This document shows positions 45,001-56,028 of a stretch of DNA of 64,000 nucleotides, in pieces. The position numbers were made by a program, and so were the translations under genes. Each line of letters opens with the position of its first letter. Position 1 is the first letter of the stretch. Below the pieces are notes generated by a model. That model was not told where the DNA came from and searched no databases. It was given only the letters and a program-made list of their open reading frames with translations. Source of the stretch: Tetrapyrgos nigripes (taxonomy: Eukaryota > Basidiomycota > Agaricomycetes > Agaricales > Campanellaceae); NCBI GenBank assembly GCA_013368315.1, contig JAACJM010000048.1, positions 409,114 through 473,113 of the forward strand. The letters are read 5' to 3'.

Positions 45001-48000
45001 CCTGGACCGTACCTTGGCTTTGGCTAAGCTGTCTTCAAGGTTCTTTTGATGTTGCAGCAGTTGTGTACGATCCCGCTGTCTTTCATCCGCCTCTGTCTGT
45101 TTTCCCCGAAGAGACTCCTAACCATGCTCTTGAGTACTGTGACGTAGCATATTCATAATGGGAAACATACCTCCAAGTTCCGTACCTGGCTTCGTAATGA
45201 ATTGCATGTGTTCTTGATTTCCAAAACATTAGCCTGCTTCGGAGCCAGGACAGAAGATTGCAGGGATGAGTAATACCTTGGCGGTTTCTTTTTGGTCTAC
45301 CAGATTCTGAAGCTCCGAGTCTTTTCCCTGAAGAAGTGACTTCGCCGAGCTCAATTCACTCTGGGATGTCATGCTCATAAGAGTTTGTACAAGGAAAAAG
45401 ACAGTGATCATGCGTACCTGTAGAGTGGACTTCTTGAGGTCCCCGTCTGCAATTTGTCTCTCAAGAGAGTCGATTCGCTGCCTCAGTGCTGATTTTTGAG
45501 TCTCCTGAAGAAAGAACGTCAGTGTTACCATTGCTAGATACCGAATCGGCTCTCATACAGTTTCTTTTCGCAAATCGTCGAGCACAGTCAATCCGTTTGC
45601 CTGTCAGAAGCCGCAGTTTGAGTGACAAATTACGAGATTGAAAAGGAAATGCACCTCAATGTCCGTCTTCTCTTCTCTTTCTCCAGCTCCACCTTCTCTT
45701 TCTCCAGTTCTCGAGCTTCTGAACGAGCTTGATCCAATTCAGTCTACCGCCAACAAGTAAAATTCAACGAAACTTATAGGGAACGAAAGAGATCAACCTG
45801 CAGCTTGCCCAAAGCCTCCTGATCCACCTCCATCTGCATTCCCCGAAGAGACTCCTAACCATGCTGTTGAGTACTGTGATGTAGCGCATTCAATAATCGG
45901 TAACATACCTCCAAGTTCTTTACCTGGTTTTGTAGTGAATTGCATGTGTTCTTTATTTCCAAAATGTCAGCTTGCTTCGGAGCGAGGACAGAAACTACAA
46001 GGATGAATACTACCTCGGCAGTTTCTTTTTGGTCTACCAGATTCTGAAGCTCCGAGTCTTTTCCCTGAAGAAGTGACTTCGCCAAGTTCAATTCACTCTG
46101 GGATGTCATGCTCATAAGAGTTTGTACAAGGAAAAGACAGTGATCATGCGCACCTGTAGAGTGGACTTCTTGAGGTCCCCGTCTGCAATTTGTCTCTCAA
46201 GAGAGTCGATTCGCTGCCTCAGTGCTGATTTTTGAGTCTCCTGAAGAAAGAATGTCAGCGTTACCATTGCTAGATACCGAATCGGCTCTCATACAGTTTC
46301 TTTTCGCAAATCGTCGAGCACAGTCAATCCGTTTGCCTGTCAGAAGCCGCAGTTTGAGTGACAAATTACGAGATTGGAAAGGAAATGCACCTCAATCTCC
46401 GCCTTCTCTTTCTCCAGTTCTCGAGCTTCTGAACGAGCTTGATCCAATTCGGCCTACCGTCAACAAGTAAAATTCGATGAAACTTATAGGGAACGAAAAC
46501 GAGATCAACCTGCAGCTTGCCCATAGTTTCCTGGTCCGGATTTTCTACCTCGCCTGACTCGTATTTACCTATCTCCGCTTGAAGAGTGGCCTAGATTCGT
46601 AGTTCAGAGTGATTTAAAAGCACCTAGGGCACGAACTCACAACTTGATCAGCATGGGCCTTTTCGGCGAGTTCAGCTAAGTTTAGTTGCTCCTATGTGTT
46701 GACTCCAATTATTCCTGATGCAGATGTATGGAGAACAGAGGGCCTAACATACCTCAAGCTCAGTAATCTTTGCAGTCAATTCGATGTTACTTGTCTGCAA
46801 AGTACTATAAGACTGCTGGAGATTGTTCAGTCTATTGGCCAGGTCTTCAGTGTCTGCTCCTGTATCATCACTGCCGTCCGAAAATAGGAAGTCATCACTT
46901 GGCCTTGTCTGACCTGGTTCTGCCACCTGACGACGCAACCGCTCATTGGCATTCTGAAGACGACTAATTTCGTTGCTCTGAAATGGCTAAGAGAAAAGCA
47001 AGGCTCTCAAAGAATAGGAACACGCATACCTGGGCTAATTTTGTCCTTTCTAAAATAGCTCCCATCCGACGTAACTCCTCATTGCCTTTCCCAAGACGAC
47101 TAATCTCCTTGCTCTGAAATGGGTGAGAGAAGAACGACATTCTTGAACCAGGACACAAATACCTGCTCATGCTTTGTCCTTTCCATGATACTTTCCGCCT
47201 GGGCCAGTCGGCTCTGTCAATGGTTATTAGTGGGTAGCGCGAGCAGAGTGTAAACTTGACGCATACCCCTAGATCAAGGATACGCTGTTGTGCATCAATT
47301 GGCACATGAGCTTCCGCTTCCCCTAACTTCGTCATCAGGTCTTCTATCTCTCGGTCTTTCAGTCCCGTTACTCGCTGCAATCGTTCCTTCAGGAGGCATC
47401 AGTCCGAAACATCAGGTTATAGGTTAGGTGAAATACCTCAAGATCGCTAATCGCCTTCGTGTGGTTAGTCTCATTTACACCATCACTCCCGCTTGTGTCG
47501 CCGTCTGGGGCCTACGAGGGGGCTTAATTCCAGAAACAAGGTCATAGTGGCGAAACTCTACCTGTTCATTCCGCTACGACGGATTCTGTCACCAGGCCGG
47601 AATAAACATTAAGAATATCTTACCTGTAAATCCCGTAATTTTTTTTGTACCCGTTGGTTAGTCTCTTGCAGTGACAAATTCTCCTTCTCGATCGCATCTT
47701 TTTGAGCCTACCACACGTTGTAATAAGCAAATCGAATACCTTAAGGGAGAACTTACTGAAACTCGGACAAATACTTCTTTAGCATGAGCATTTTCCCTTT
47801 TGACCAATTCGGAATCCAACTGGATGTATTCCACGTATATGTGAAGGTAGCGGTGAAGAAAGGAAGAGAAGACGAACTTGAAGTTGCTCGAATTTGCCTT
47901 TAATTTCGTCCCTTTCCCCTTGAGTAGCATTAAGCTTAACCTAGAATATGATAATGAGTATGGAAAAATTCTAGCCAAGGAAGTGCAGACAAACTTGAAG

Positions 48001-48834
48001 GTCCTGTAACGCGCGCCGAAGTGAATCGTTATCTCCCTTCAGTTTCTCGCCAACTCTGGGTGGCAAGTGTTTAATATCAATGACGCGAGCCTTATTGTTG
48101 CGTGCTCGTCCAGGATGTTCGCGCTGATGAGGATCTCTTCAGTACCCAGTCCCACTAGTAACAACTCCGAAAGTTTACCTCATCCCTGTATCTCTTTGAA
48201 AGAATGGACTTCGTTGGTTGCAGAAGATCAGCTGTCGGCAGCCCCTCCTGGTGTTGAAATTTCTGATTACGACTGCACCCTGATAAAGAAAATCGAAATG
48301 CGTACCTTGGATAAATCCTCCAAACCGTCGTCAGCATTAGAGCCCATCTCGTCGTCAGCATGAGAGTCTATCTTCTCTTCAGCGTTAGAGTCCATCTCGG
48401 CATCAATATCAGCGTCCATTTCCTTGAAGCCTGCGGGCCTTGGATTTCCCTGTGATCATGAAAAGGCAATATGATGGTCACCCCAAAGAAAGGTTAAAGA
48501 AAATCGAAATGCGTACCTTGGATAAATCCTCCAAACCGTCGTCAGCACTGGAGCCCATCTCGTCATCAGCATGAGAATGTATCTTCTCTTCAGCGTTAGA
48601 GTCCATCTCGGCGTCAATGACACCGTCCATTTCCTTGAAGCCTGCAGGTCCTGGGTTTCCCTGTGATCATGAATGAGCAAAATGACGGTCATCCCAAAGA
48701 AAGATAAAAGCACAATAGCCAAGTTGATATCAGAAGAGGATAGAGGATAGATTATGGGTTCCTGCAGGAAGGCTCAGCTAATATAATGCCATACTTAAAT
48801 GTGAAGGTAATACCTCGATTCCATCTTCATTCAT
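42076..48834 (-). CDS. Many-exon coiled-coil protein with C-terminal GMSDEE domain
   Basis: The ATG at 48834 begins MNEDGIE and is followed by acidic exons (DAEMDSNAEEKIHSHADDE). About 30 short exons follow, most coding Glu/Lys/Gln-rich heptads (SLLQGKDSELQNLVDQKE; ELTAKITELE). Then come a Gly-Thr-Ser repeat near 43.9 kb, an acidic stretch and KWARLETRKRWLVGQQNN. The C-terminal domain (VSDERLHCFMQDDVHMFGP, WNRTVLEILAAECWEIV, GMSDEESGEETMESGE, LPKAFFKESYLSEI) is homologous to the genes at 34390-35581 and 9239-11214, and ends at 42076. Near 43.03 kb the frame shifts between LARAIVKAFLGIKN and the VSDERL exon, without a clear intron. It could be two genes, split near 43.2-43.7 kb; I favour one because no promoter-like gap is seen. 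Function unknown. Confidence 0.55.
43840..43970 (-). repeat. GTSG-coding minisatellite
   Basis: Imperfect 9- and 18-base units (GATGTCCC, GACGTTCCC, GATGGCCCA on the plus strand) encode a minus-strand Gly-Thr-Ser-Gly / Gly-Pro-Ser-Gly / Gly-Met-Pro-Gly repeat inside the coiled-coil gene. Confidence 0.8.
45104..46540 (-). repeat. 737-bp tandem duplication of several exons
   Basis: The block starting CCCCGAAGAGACTCC at 45104 recurs at 45841, with the same exon and intron order. The two copies encode SLLQGKDSELQNLVDQKE with minor changes around it (SSAK against NLAK). Introns are duplicated too, so it is a genomic, not cDNA, duplication. Confidence 0.9.
48285..48706 (-). repeat. 211-bp tandem duplication of an acidic exon
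   Basis: AAAGAAAATCGAAATGCG begins at 48285 and 48496. Each copy has one acidic exon (EMDSNAEEKI and DDGLEDLSK) plus its flanking intron. Confidence 0.88.
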
Positions 48835-49913
48835 TCTGGTAAAAGCTGTGAGATAAAAGGTTAATTAAACCTGACTCCTGATGCAGAGAGAGGAATGGGA
48901 CATACTGAGTGTAGAGTATCTTGGGCAGCCTTGGAGGGAATGCGATGAAACAGTGCGACGGAAGTGCGAACAAAGAACAAAGAAAAAAAACAGTTGAAGT
49001 CCACCCGGACAACAGACACAAACTCAGCAAGCGCCCATCGAACGCGTGCACACATGCATCACTGGAATTTCGGACATTGAGTCGTTTTGCTAGACTGCTG
49101 AGCAGGCTGCGTAAAGACCCACTATGGCGACCGGTTTCAGAAATGCGCTTAGAGCCAGCAGCTGAGTGCTTAAGACATTCCACTTCGCCTGGAAAGATAG
49201 AAGGAACTATGAAGAAGTCAAAACGACCAAAAATGAGTGTTTGAACTTTGTAGGTAACTTCTCTCGCATTGTCCTGTGCTGCCTTGAATTTGATCATAAT
49301 TCAGCGAAGAGAGAACGATAAAGGCCTGCATCTGAAGTGTAGTCATGGAAGCGTGCGTATGATTGGTGCCAGTAGGCAGGGGAAAGGGAGGAGTCGTCTG
49401 TTACCTGGGCTAGGACCAATACATTGATGCGAAGAGTGAAAAACATTTCACACGCATACGCCAGCTGTCTATTGCTCGCATTTCGCACCGTGCAGCATAC
49501 GTCTGACGCACGTAGTCATCGTTCCACGCTGGACGTAGTCTTTCAAGTTTGGTGTACGATATTCCAAGTTTGTAAGGACATGGCTGAGAACTCAGAATCT
49601 GCCTCCCGACGGTCGCGTACACATCGCGCTCTCCTGTTAAGATCACACGTCTAAGGGCGTTTCACAGTGACTCTCAACTACTATCCCAAAATTATCTCAT
49701 TCTGTAGTTTTCTTGCACTGACAGTACAGTACCTCATCTAACTTTAGTTGAGACAGAACTCAGTACTTTAAATCATCGTAAGATGTCAAATATGAATAGA
49801 TTTGTAGTTACAGACATTGATTATGCAGTCCACCTAATGCACTGTCCACGAGGTAAATAACAATACCTAGCCCAGCAAGATACAAAAGACTCGAAACTGG
49901 AAGGTCCTCAGAC
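48835..49913. other. Intergenic
   Basis: 5' region of the coiled-coil gene, with ACGCGT at 49042-49047 about 210 bases upstream of its ATG, and the 3' flank of the WD40-like gene. Open stretches on both strands carry no motif. Confidence 0.4.
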
Positions 49914-51955
49914 TTAGCGCTCCACATTGAGACCTGTTGCTGGGCTCATGGAATGAGGAAGAAAGACCGTGATCTGAGATTGTTCCGTCATCGTGATTGT
50001 CGAAATTTGCACGTCGGTGGTCGTGACGGTAGATTGCAGCGCTTCAACAGTGATGGTCGACGTATGCACTTCCGTCGTGCTCAAGGTGGTAAACAGATGC
50101 TCGGTAAAGGAAACAGTGAGATACTCGGTGAAGGAGTCGGTACAATACTCGGTGACAGAGTTGGTATGATGTTCGGTGATAGGAATGGTATGATACTCGG
50201 TTAGGAAGTCGGTGTGGTACTCGGTTAGGAAGTCGGTGAGGTACTCAATTAGGAAGTCAGTGTGATACTCGGTGGAAGTGGTGGTGATGGTGGACGTCCT
50301 TGGCATATTGTACTGTAGGTCGGAAAACCTGGAAAGGGCGGAAATGTAGATGAAACCACGCCAGCCAAGGCCTAGGGGAAATACTGAGGCTTCAACTCCT
50401 AAGGTAAAGGCGGTCCAATAGCTAAAAAGCTGAAACAAAGAGCATTAAGAATCTCATAACGAGTACGAGAGATGAGCCAAACAAACCGCAAAATATAATG
50501 CTACCAGACTGATGATAGCAAAACCTATCCAACGGAGGGCATTCCAAGTAACACCTATTCTGAAAGCGAGGTTTGCATCGTCTTTCGTTTGGGAGAGTGA
50601 CCGAAGGGCAGTGCAGTTTTTCTTGTATATGAGGACATCTGCAGGTCTATCCTTGCCTGATGAAGCAATGGCAATGAGGTGACACTTCGGGAGAGAAAGC
50701 GTCTATCAGAGGGATTTGCACGCATCAGCCAGTGGTCATGAACAGAAAGCTGTGACCTACCGAAACGTATTGCAACGTGGCGGTACGAGGGAACGTGAGG
50801 TGTTGAAGCCGCTGTCCTGACAAGACTGAAAATATCTGTACGGGACCGTGATCGCTCCCTACCACCAAGAGAGAGCCCTCCTCTGCAAATGCCACCTCTT
50901 TCGCATTTGGAAACAACATCTCATCTCCCTTAAACTCCCGCACAAATTCTGAATTACTCAGCTTGAACATCGCAGCATTGGGACCAATCCATGCAGCGAA
51001 CAAATCTTGCTTTTCATCCACAGACACCGAGAGCCTATAGAAAAGAAAGTTGAATTTAGAGGTGATTGAGACCGATGAGTGTATAGACGTACATTGCTTT
51101 GGGCCCTTCTTTATTAGCCCACATGAGATTACCGGTCTCGCCATCCAGTTGGAGACTAACAGCAACAACCCCAAAAAAGAAAAGCAAAAAAGAACGATAA
51201 GAGACGGTGACAGAGACCGAGAGTAAAAGCTGTTGACTCACAAACTCCCTCCATCCCTTGAAAAAACAAAAACCTGTCCACCATTGGAGAATTTGACAGT
51301 GCGAGGAAGAATGTCATCAGGCATATCGGCTAGAAATGCGTTTTTGAGTTCCAAATTCGCTGTGAGGGACCAGACTGCGACGACCCCATTGGACGTCGAC
51401 GTGACAATGTTGACTTGATGACCGGGGGCGACTTTGGCTGCGGAGACGTCAATTGACATCACTTCCTGGTTCTGATTCCCTTGACCCCGGTCTACAGTCT
51501 GACGACCCTTCTCCAAAAAGGTCTGTTGACAATAACCAAGGTGAGCGCACCGTTGAGTGAAGATTGATGTCAAAGAAGATCACGGACTCACTTTGTGAAC
51601 ACTGTCCCAAAGCCATAGAAACATTTCTCCAGCCATATTACCGAAGACAAAAACATGCTTGTGTGTTCCTTCAAAGTAAATCCAAGCGGATGTACTGTAG
51701 GCATGTCAGGGATTGTTTCTTTCATAAGGTGCATTCGGCGTAAGGACGGTGGATCCCGACCGAAGATCCCAGATAGTGACTCCACCGTACCCTGTATGAG
51801 TATGAGGACAGGTTTACAAGGAAAAAAAGAGCACGAGGAGACATACCAACAGCAGAGACAAAGAGACCGTCCGGCGAAAAGGAGACGGATCGAATTCCCG
51901 ACTGAGGACCAGAAAGCGTGATAAGACGTTGGTAAGAACTCTTGAGAGGCCACAT
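49914..51955 (-). CDS. WD40-like beta-propeller protein with C-terminal membrane segment and Thr-rich repeats
   Basis: The ATG at 51955 starts MWPLKSSYQRLITLSG, followed by the WD-type motifs SGIRSVSFSPDGLFVSAVG and YGGVTIWDLRSG. Later exons have NIVTSTSNGVVAVWSL, KFSNGGQVFVFSRDGG, AKEVAFAEEGSLLVVGSDHG and VQIFSVLSGQRLQHL. These are propeller blades, with fewer canonical WD pairs than a seven-blade protein. Near the end comes a hydrophobic span (WIGFAIISLVAFYFA), then WTAFTLGVEASVFPLGLGW. A Thr/Glu/Tyr-rich tail built of about eight-residue units (TEYHTDFL) follows and ends NVER and stop. TGA at 51706-51708 interrupts the second exon just after YERNNP and the frame resumes as HAYSTSAWIYF, so the gene may be inactivated by one C-to-T change. 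The protein probably sits in a membrane. Confidence 0.65.
50085..50275 (-). repeat. 24-bp minisatellite encoding TEYHTDFL-type units
   Basis: The plus strand repeats TACTCGGTTAGGAAGTCGG with small changes; translated on the minus strand it gives TEY(H/L/C)T(D/I/V)xx units in the WD40-like protein tail. Confidence 0.85.
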
Positions 51956-52675
51956 GTATGTACTTTAGACTGTCAAAGGCTGAATGGAATACGGGAAAGG
52001 GTAGAGCTTAGGTATGATGCATCTGCCTTTATACATACTGCAAGAAATTGGACAAAGCAACTCGGGATCGCGCGAACAGTCACGCACCTAAAATTACAGC
52101 GGATCATATGATGGCCAAAATAACGCGTCGAGGAAAACGCGTCCCAATTCGGAAAGAATAAACCCGCGGCTGGAGAAAGCCAAAACTCTCGAGGCCGAGA
52201 CCTGAGGCCTGAGTTTCTAATGTCCAGAGGACTAAGGTATTTCATCACCAGGAACACCCCGAAACTAGAGAAAAAGGGGATGTGGTGGGTGGGCGCGAAA
52301 AACTTTCCAAATGTCTTTCAGCGTCGCGTTGAGTAACGTGACCGTTATGCAACAATGCGGTCGCGGACGGCACGTGGTCATCTAAATGTCCACGAAGACT
52401 TGTCCAGGCCTCAGGCTTAAACTTACCCTAGGTTGACAATGCTCATTTGAGCAGCTCGACAGCTCCCCTTTAATGAGTTGGCTGTGGTATTTGGGCCTGC
52501 CAATGGACCTTTTACTCCGTTTTGGTACGTATCCTATCGATCCCTTTGACCTTAACTCCTCAACTTTTTGAAGTGCATTCCCGGTCCCGGTGCCTCTTGA
52601 GTGCCTCTTGGTTCACTTTCGAATAAATAGGGGCCCCCTCATTGTCAGATTGCCCTCCAGTTTTCCACTGCAAAC
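51956..52675. promoter_or_regulatory. Bidirectional promoter region
   Basis: Lies between the divergent WD40-like gene and the 52676 gene. It has ACGCGT at 52123-52128 and 52137-52142, and a TATA-like AATAAATAGG near 52622, about 50 bases before the ATG at 52676. The ACGCGT sites resemble MCB elements of yeast; function here is inferred. Confidence 0.45.
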
Positions 52676-53498
52676 ATGAGCTCCTACGCATCATCTATCG
52701 GCCTCATCAGTGTCGACGACGCTGAATACTCTTGCTCCCGGCCTAGTTCAATTCCGAGTCGTACCCCGCGGTCTAATCATAGGATGTCGCCTTATTCATC
52801 TTCGCCTTCCCCTCTCTCCGGATCTCGATTGTCACGGCCGTCTAGTCCTGATCCACCCTCCTTGCAAACGGACTCTACTCTATCTACTACTCAACAGGAT
52901 GGCTCTCGTGGCTCTCGCAAACCGCCTGTGACCAGATCTCAAGCAAGACTTCCGGAAGTTCAAGTTTGCAGGCTTGACTTACCCGGTGATAATGGGACAG
53001 GTACTGGGATCCCTCGGAGGGGACGGAAAATTCCCAAGCCGGAAGGGGAGAATGGACGACCGAATCGAGGAGGCTACAGTTTGTCGCAATTCTTGGGATG
53101 GAGTGATAAAGAATATAATGGACGTCCAAGTGTGTTCCTAGTCACTTCCTCGCTTTTACACTGCTCATCTCATTGTTCAGAAATTTACTGCTAGAACTAT
53201 CAAGACGACACTTGCCCCCGCTACCCCTTTTACCTCACAACCTGCTTCAAAACTGAACGCTATGCGTACTCAGGTTTGTCACTCTTCGATGTACCATTTC
53301 CTTCATCTCATTCTTGTTTATAATTAGATGCTCAAAGAATTTCCTGTCCTTGGCGATTATGAGAATAACTGGGCATCAGATGAGTTCATTAGAGCGGCTC
53401 TGAAGTATCGTCAGCGACGAGACAAGTCCGACCAGCTGAAAGCGGATGCTGCCATAGGTAGAGCAGTCGCAGGGTTGCCATCAACGTCTGCGGCCTGA
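52676..53498 (+). CDS. Ser/Pro-rich hypothetical protein (agaricomycete family)
   Basis: The ATG at 52676 follows a TATA-like box. The N-terminal half is disordered (Ser, Pro, Arg-rich) up to RGRKIPKPEGENGRPNRGG, then a small conserved-looking region, YSLSQFLGWSDKEYNG. Two introns (near 53127-53178 and 53276-53328) lead to FTARTIKTTLAPATPF, then MLKEFPVLGDYENNWASDEF and IRAALKYRQRRDK, ending TSAA and TGA at 53498. The pattern 'EFPVL.DYE..W..D.F.R..LKYR' recurs in uncharacterised agaricomycete proteins. No lesion seen. Function unknown. Confidence 0.65.
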
Positions 53499-53886
53499 CT
53501 TTTCTCATCTGTTCTATCCAATCTTTCACTCTATGCCCTTCCTCCTTTCCATCCCTCATCTGTTATTTGATTTGTCCTTGTAAGTGATTTGTATCTGAAT
53601 AAATCACTACTATTCTTTGCCAAACCCAGTGCTCCACACAAATCAAGCTTGTGTGACGATGCCTCGACGAAAATGCTACATTTATTCGAGCCCAATCTGC
53701 CTTCCTCCCTGTCTCCCATGTAGTAAATTCTTTGAGAAAGTGGACTAGGAATTGTCGTGTATATAGTACTCATGCATTAGGCAAAGTACAGGCAAACATA
53801 AAACACTACTTCATTCGCAGAAAGGAAACAAAACAGTACTTGATTTCAAGCCCCTCATAAAAGCGATCAGAATACCCTACGTTCCT
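53499..53886. other. Intergenic between convergent genes
   Basis: 3' flanks of two convergent genes; nothing further recognised. Confidence 0.4.
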
Positions 53887-54547
53887 CTATTGTGCGTCCG
53901 AGCTTTCCATAACAGCACTAAGGGAGCCAAGAATTTCAGTATTTTCGACCAACGACGCGTTCTGCCTCTCAATCAAACTCTCATTCTCTTCCATCTTCTT
54001 GAGCAGGACTTCGGTTTGTGCTTTGAGAGCGGAGAGCGACTATGGAGGATATGAGCAAATATGGAAGCTCAATCTCAAAAACAGATGATTGCACTCACAA
54101 CGTCGTGCTTATGCATAGGAGAGATGAAATCAGTCTGAGTGCTCACATCTCGATAAGTCTTGAAGACGACTGCTGCAAAATGAAATTGCCCAGGCCACCT
54201 AGACCGTCAGTATTAGTTCGAATCAACAAAATCAATCTCACCATCAGCACTTCTTTGAGTGCTTACAGAGTCAACTTCGTCGCTCCTCGTTTGGTTGTCG
54301 TCATTGTGTGAACGTTGGCCCCCTGAAATATAGCATCAACATCAGTGTAAAAGAACGTAAGACCAAAAACAAGCTCACCATCAACACTTCTTTGAGTTCC
54401 TATACTTTCAACTCCGTCGCCCTTCGCTTCTTCATGGTGTGAGTATTTCCTCCTGAGCGCGGGAATGAGTTTCTGCAGCACCGTGAAAGGACTACAGGTG
54501 ACGGAATGACGAGCGACGCGAATGGAGGTGAGTGTCTGGTCTTTCAT
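53887..54547 (-). CDS. Small coiled-coil protein
   Basis: The ATG at 54547 starts MKDQTLTSIRVARHSVTCSP, followed by LQKLIPALRRKYSHHEE. Introns near 54.38, 54.24, 54.15 and 54.05 kb separate short exons. The last encodes a helix (LSALKAQTEVLLKKMEENE, then RQNASLVENTEILGSLSAV) ending SSDAQ and TAG. The exon ends STQRSVDG and STQRSADG are near repeats, so one exon-intron border was probably duplicated. Family unknown. Confidence 0.5.
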
Positions 54548-55321
54548 GTTGCGATGCAGGAAGTGAAAGGAGGGATGACACTTTATATACCTCCATGTCT
54601 GCTTTGTCCTTTCCGGTATCTAAAAGCTTCACCGCACGACCATCCACGCGAGGATGAGTAGAAAACGCGCGAACAATGCTAAATCCGAGAACCGTTGGTT
54701 GTTGGGGAGTGCGACGTCGATGGACCTGCAGAAATACGAGCCTCCAGGAACAGCAAGACTACAAAGGCGAAGGATGCTTCAGCAAAGGTAAGCAGAAAGT
54801 CGAGTTGGCTACCATTGACGTCAAGGTAGAAGAGCGTGGGAATGCTGGTCTTAAACGCGTCGTCACCGCCAACTTAAGAACGACTTTTCCATTATCTATG
54901 GCGACGGAACCTCCATTTTCTTTCTGACCTCTTGGAATGGTCCGGTACTTATAGAAGTGAGTACACCATATATATTCACAGCCAGCCGTCTCACTACTCT
55001 TTTTTATCCTATGACCCAACCCGTCAACTTGGGACTGGAGCCATCATCGATATCCGCATCACTTAGTCTTTAGACACACACGGAAGACCCTTCCTTTACC
55101 GAACCAAATACACAGACCTCGTCCCAACCTGTCCATCAATCCCCAACTCTACTGTCAAACGTCACACAGGCCGTTGTCCGCCTTGTTCAGATGAGGTTGG
55201 GTGTGGGTCTATTTATGGGAAGCAAGCGTTTTGTCTCCTTTGAAGTTCTTGTTTCACATACCTAACGTTCTCGTCCTTTTTTCAGACTTCTTGGTTGTAG
55301 ATTCCATCACTGGGATATGAT
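54548..55321. other. Intergenic
   Basis: Upstream of the small coiled-coil gene. ACGCGT occurs at 54855-54860. Open stretches here have no recognised motif, though splice-like sites near 55.28 kb may belong to the next gene. Confidence 0.4.
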
Positions 55322-55801
55322 ATGCCATGCAGACGAATGTGGTCGCGTATGGTACAGCTGTCCTCGTTCCATCATGTCCATTGCGTTAAATCTATCATTC
55401 AGTTTCTCCGACCAACACACCTGCCTCTACGTCTACCACACTCACGCCGTCTGACCCGAAGACGAATCCTGTATCTCTCATCTTACTCTCCTGTACCCTG
55501 CGAGCGTATCTGTCAAGCCGTCCTATGCTATTAGGGCTCCTATCGGATCGGATGATCCGGCGCCATCTGAGCGATTGCTGCTTCGGATTCGGATGCGGAT
55601 GGTCCTCCTCCTCCTCTAATGCTATACGGCAACTCCACGTCCAACCTCACCGGTTTCAAAACCAAGTCTCAAGAGCCCAAATGTGCACCGGAACGTGCGA
55701 TGGTGAAGAAGAATAGAAACTTGGCTAAGGCGTTGGGGATCAATGTCAGTCTAGGGAATGGTGGCGCTGTTCAGGAAGATTCATTTGTGATGTCAGACTA
55801 A
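55322..55801 (+). CDS. Hypothetical protein, 3' exon clear, 5' part uncertain
   Basis: The last exon reads SDSDADGPPPPLMLYG, then NSTSNLTGFKTKSQEP and KNRNLAKALGINVSLG, ending SFVMSD and TAA at 55801; this has the composition of a real C-terminus. Upstream the frame is interrupted and overlaps a stretch homologous to the end of the hAT-type MITE. I cannot place the start. Confidence 0.4.
55530..55605 (+). repeat. Relic of hAT-type MITE left end
   Basis: From GGGCTCCTATCGGATCGG onward this stretch matches the left end of the element at 60917 almost base for base for about 29 bases, then again in TTCGGATGCGGATGG. No right end is nearby. Confidence 0.7.
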
Positions 55802-56028
55802 TGGTGTGCTAGCTGTATCTTCTGTGTTTGTGCTGTGTAATGTCGACTCCACCATACAGTTTTTGGTAGAATTTTTGTCTATACTCTCTCAGGTTTCCTC
55901 TCACTACTGTGACTCGATTTAATCTCCCTAGTACTTGTTGTAGTTACCATTCCTACAATATCTAATCGAATGTCTATTTGATCATTTCATACCCAGAGGT
56001 GGTTCAAACATGAGGGAATGATAAAAAG

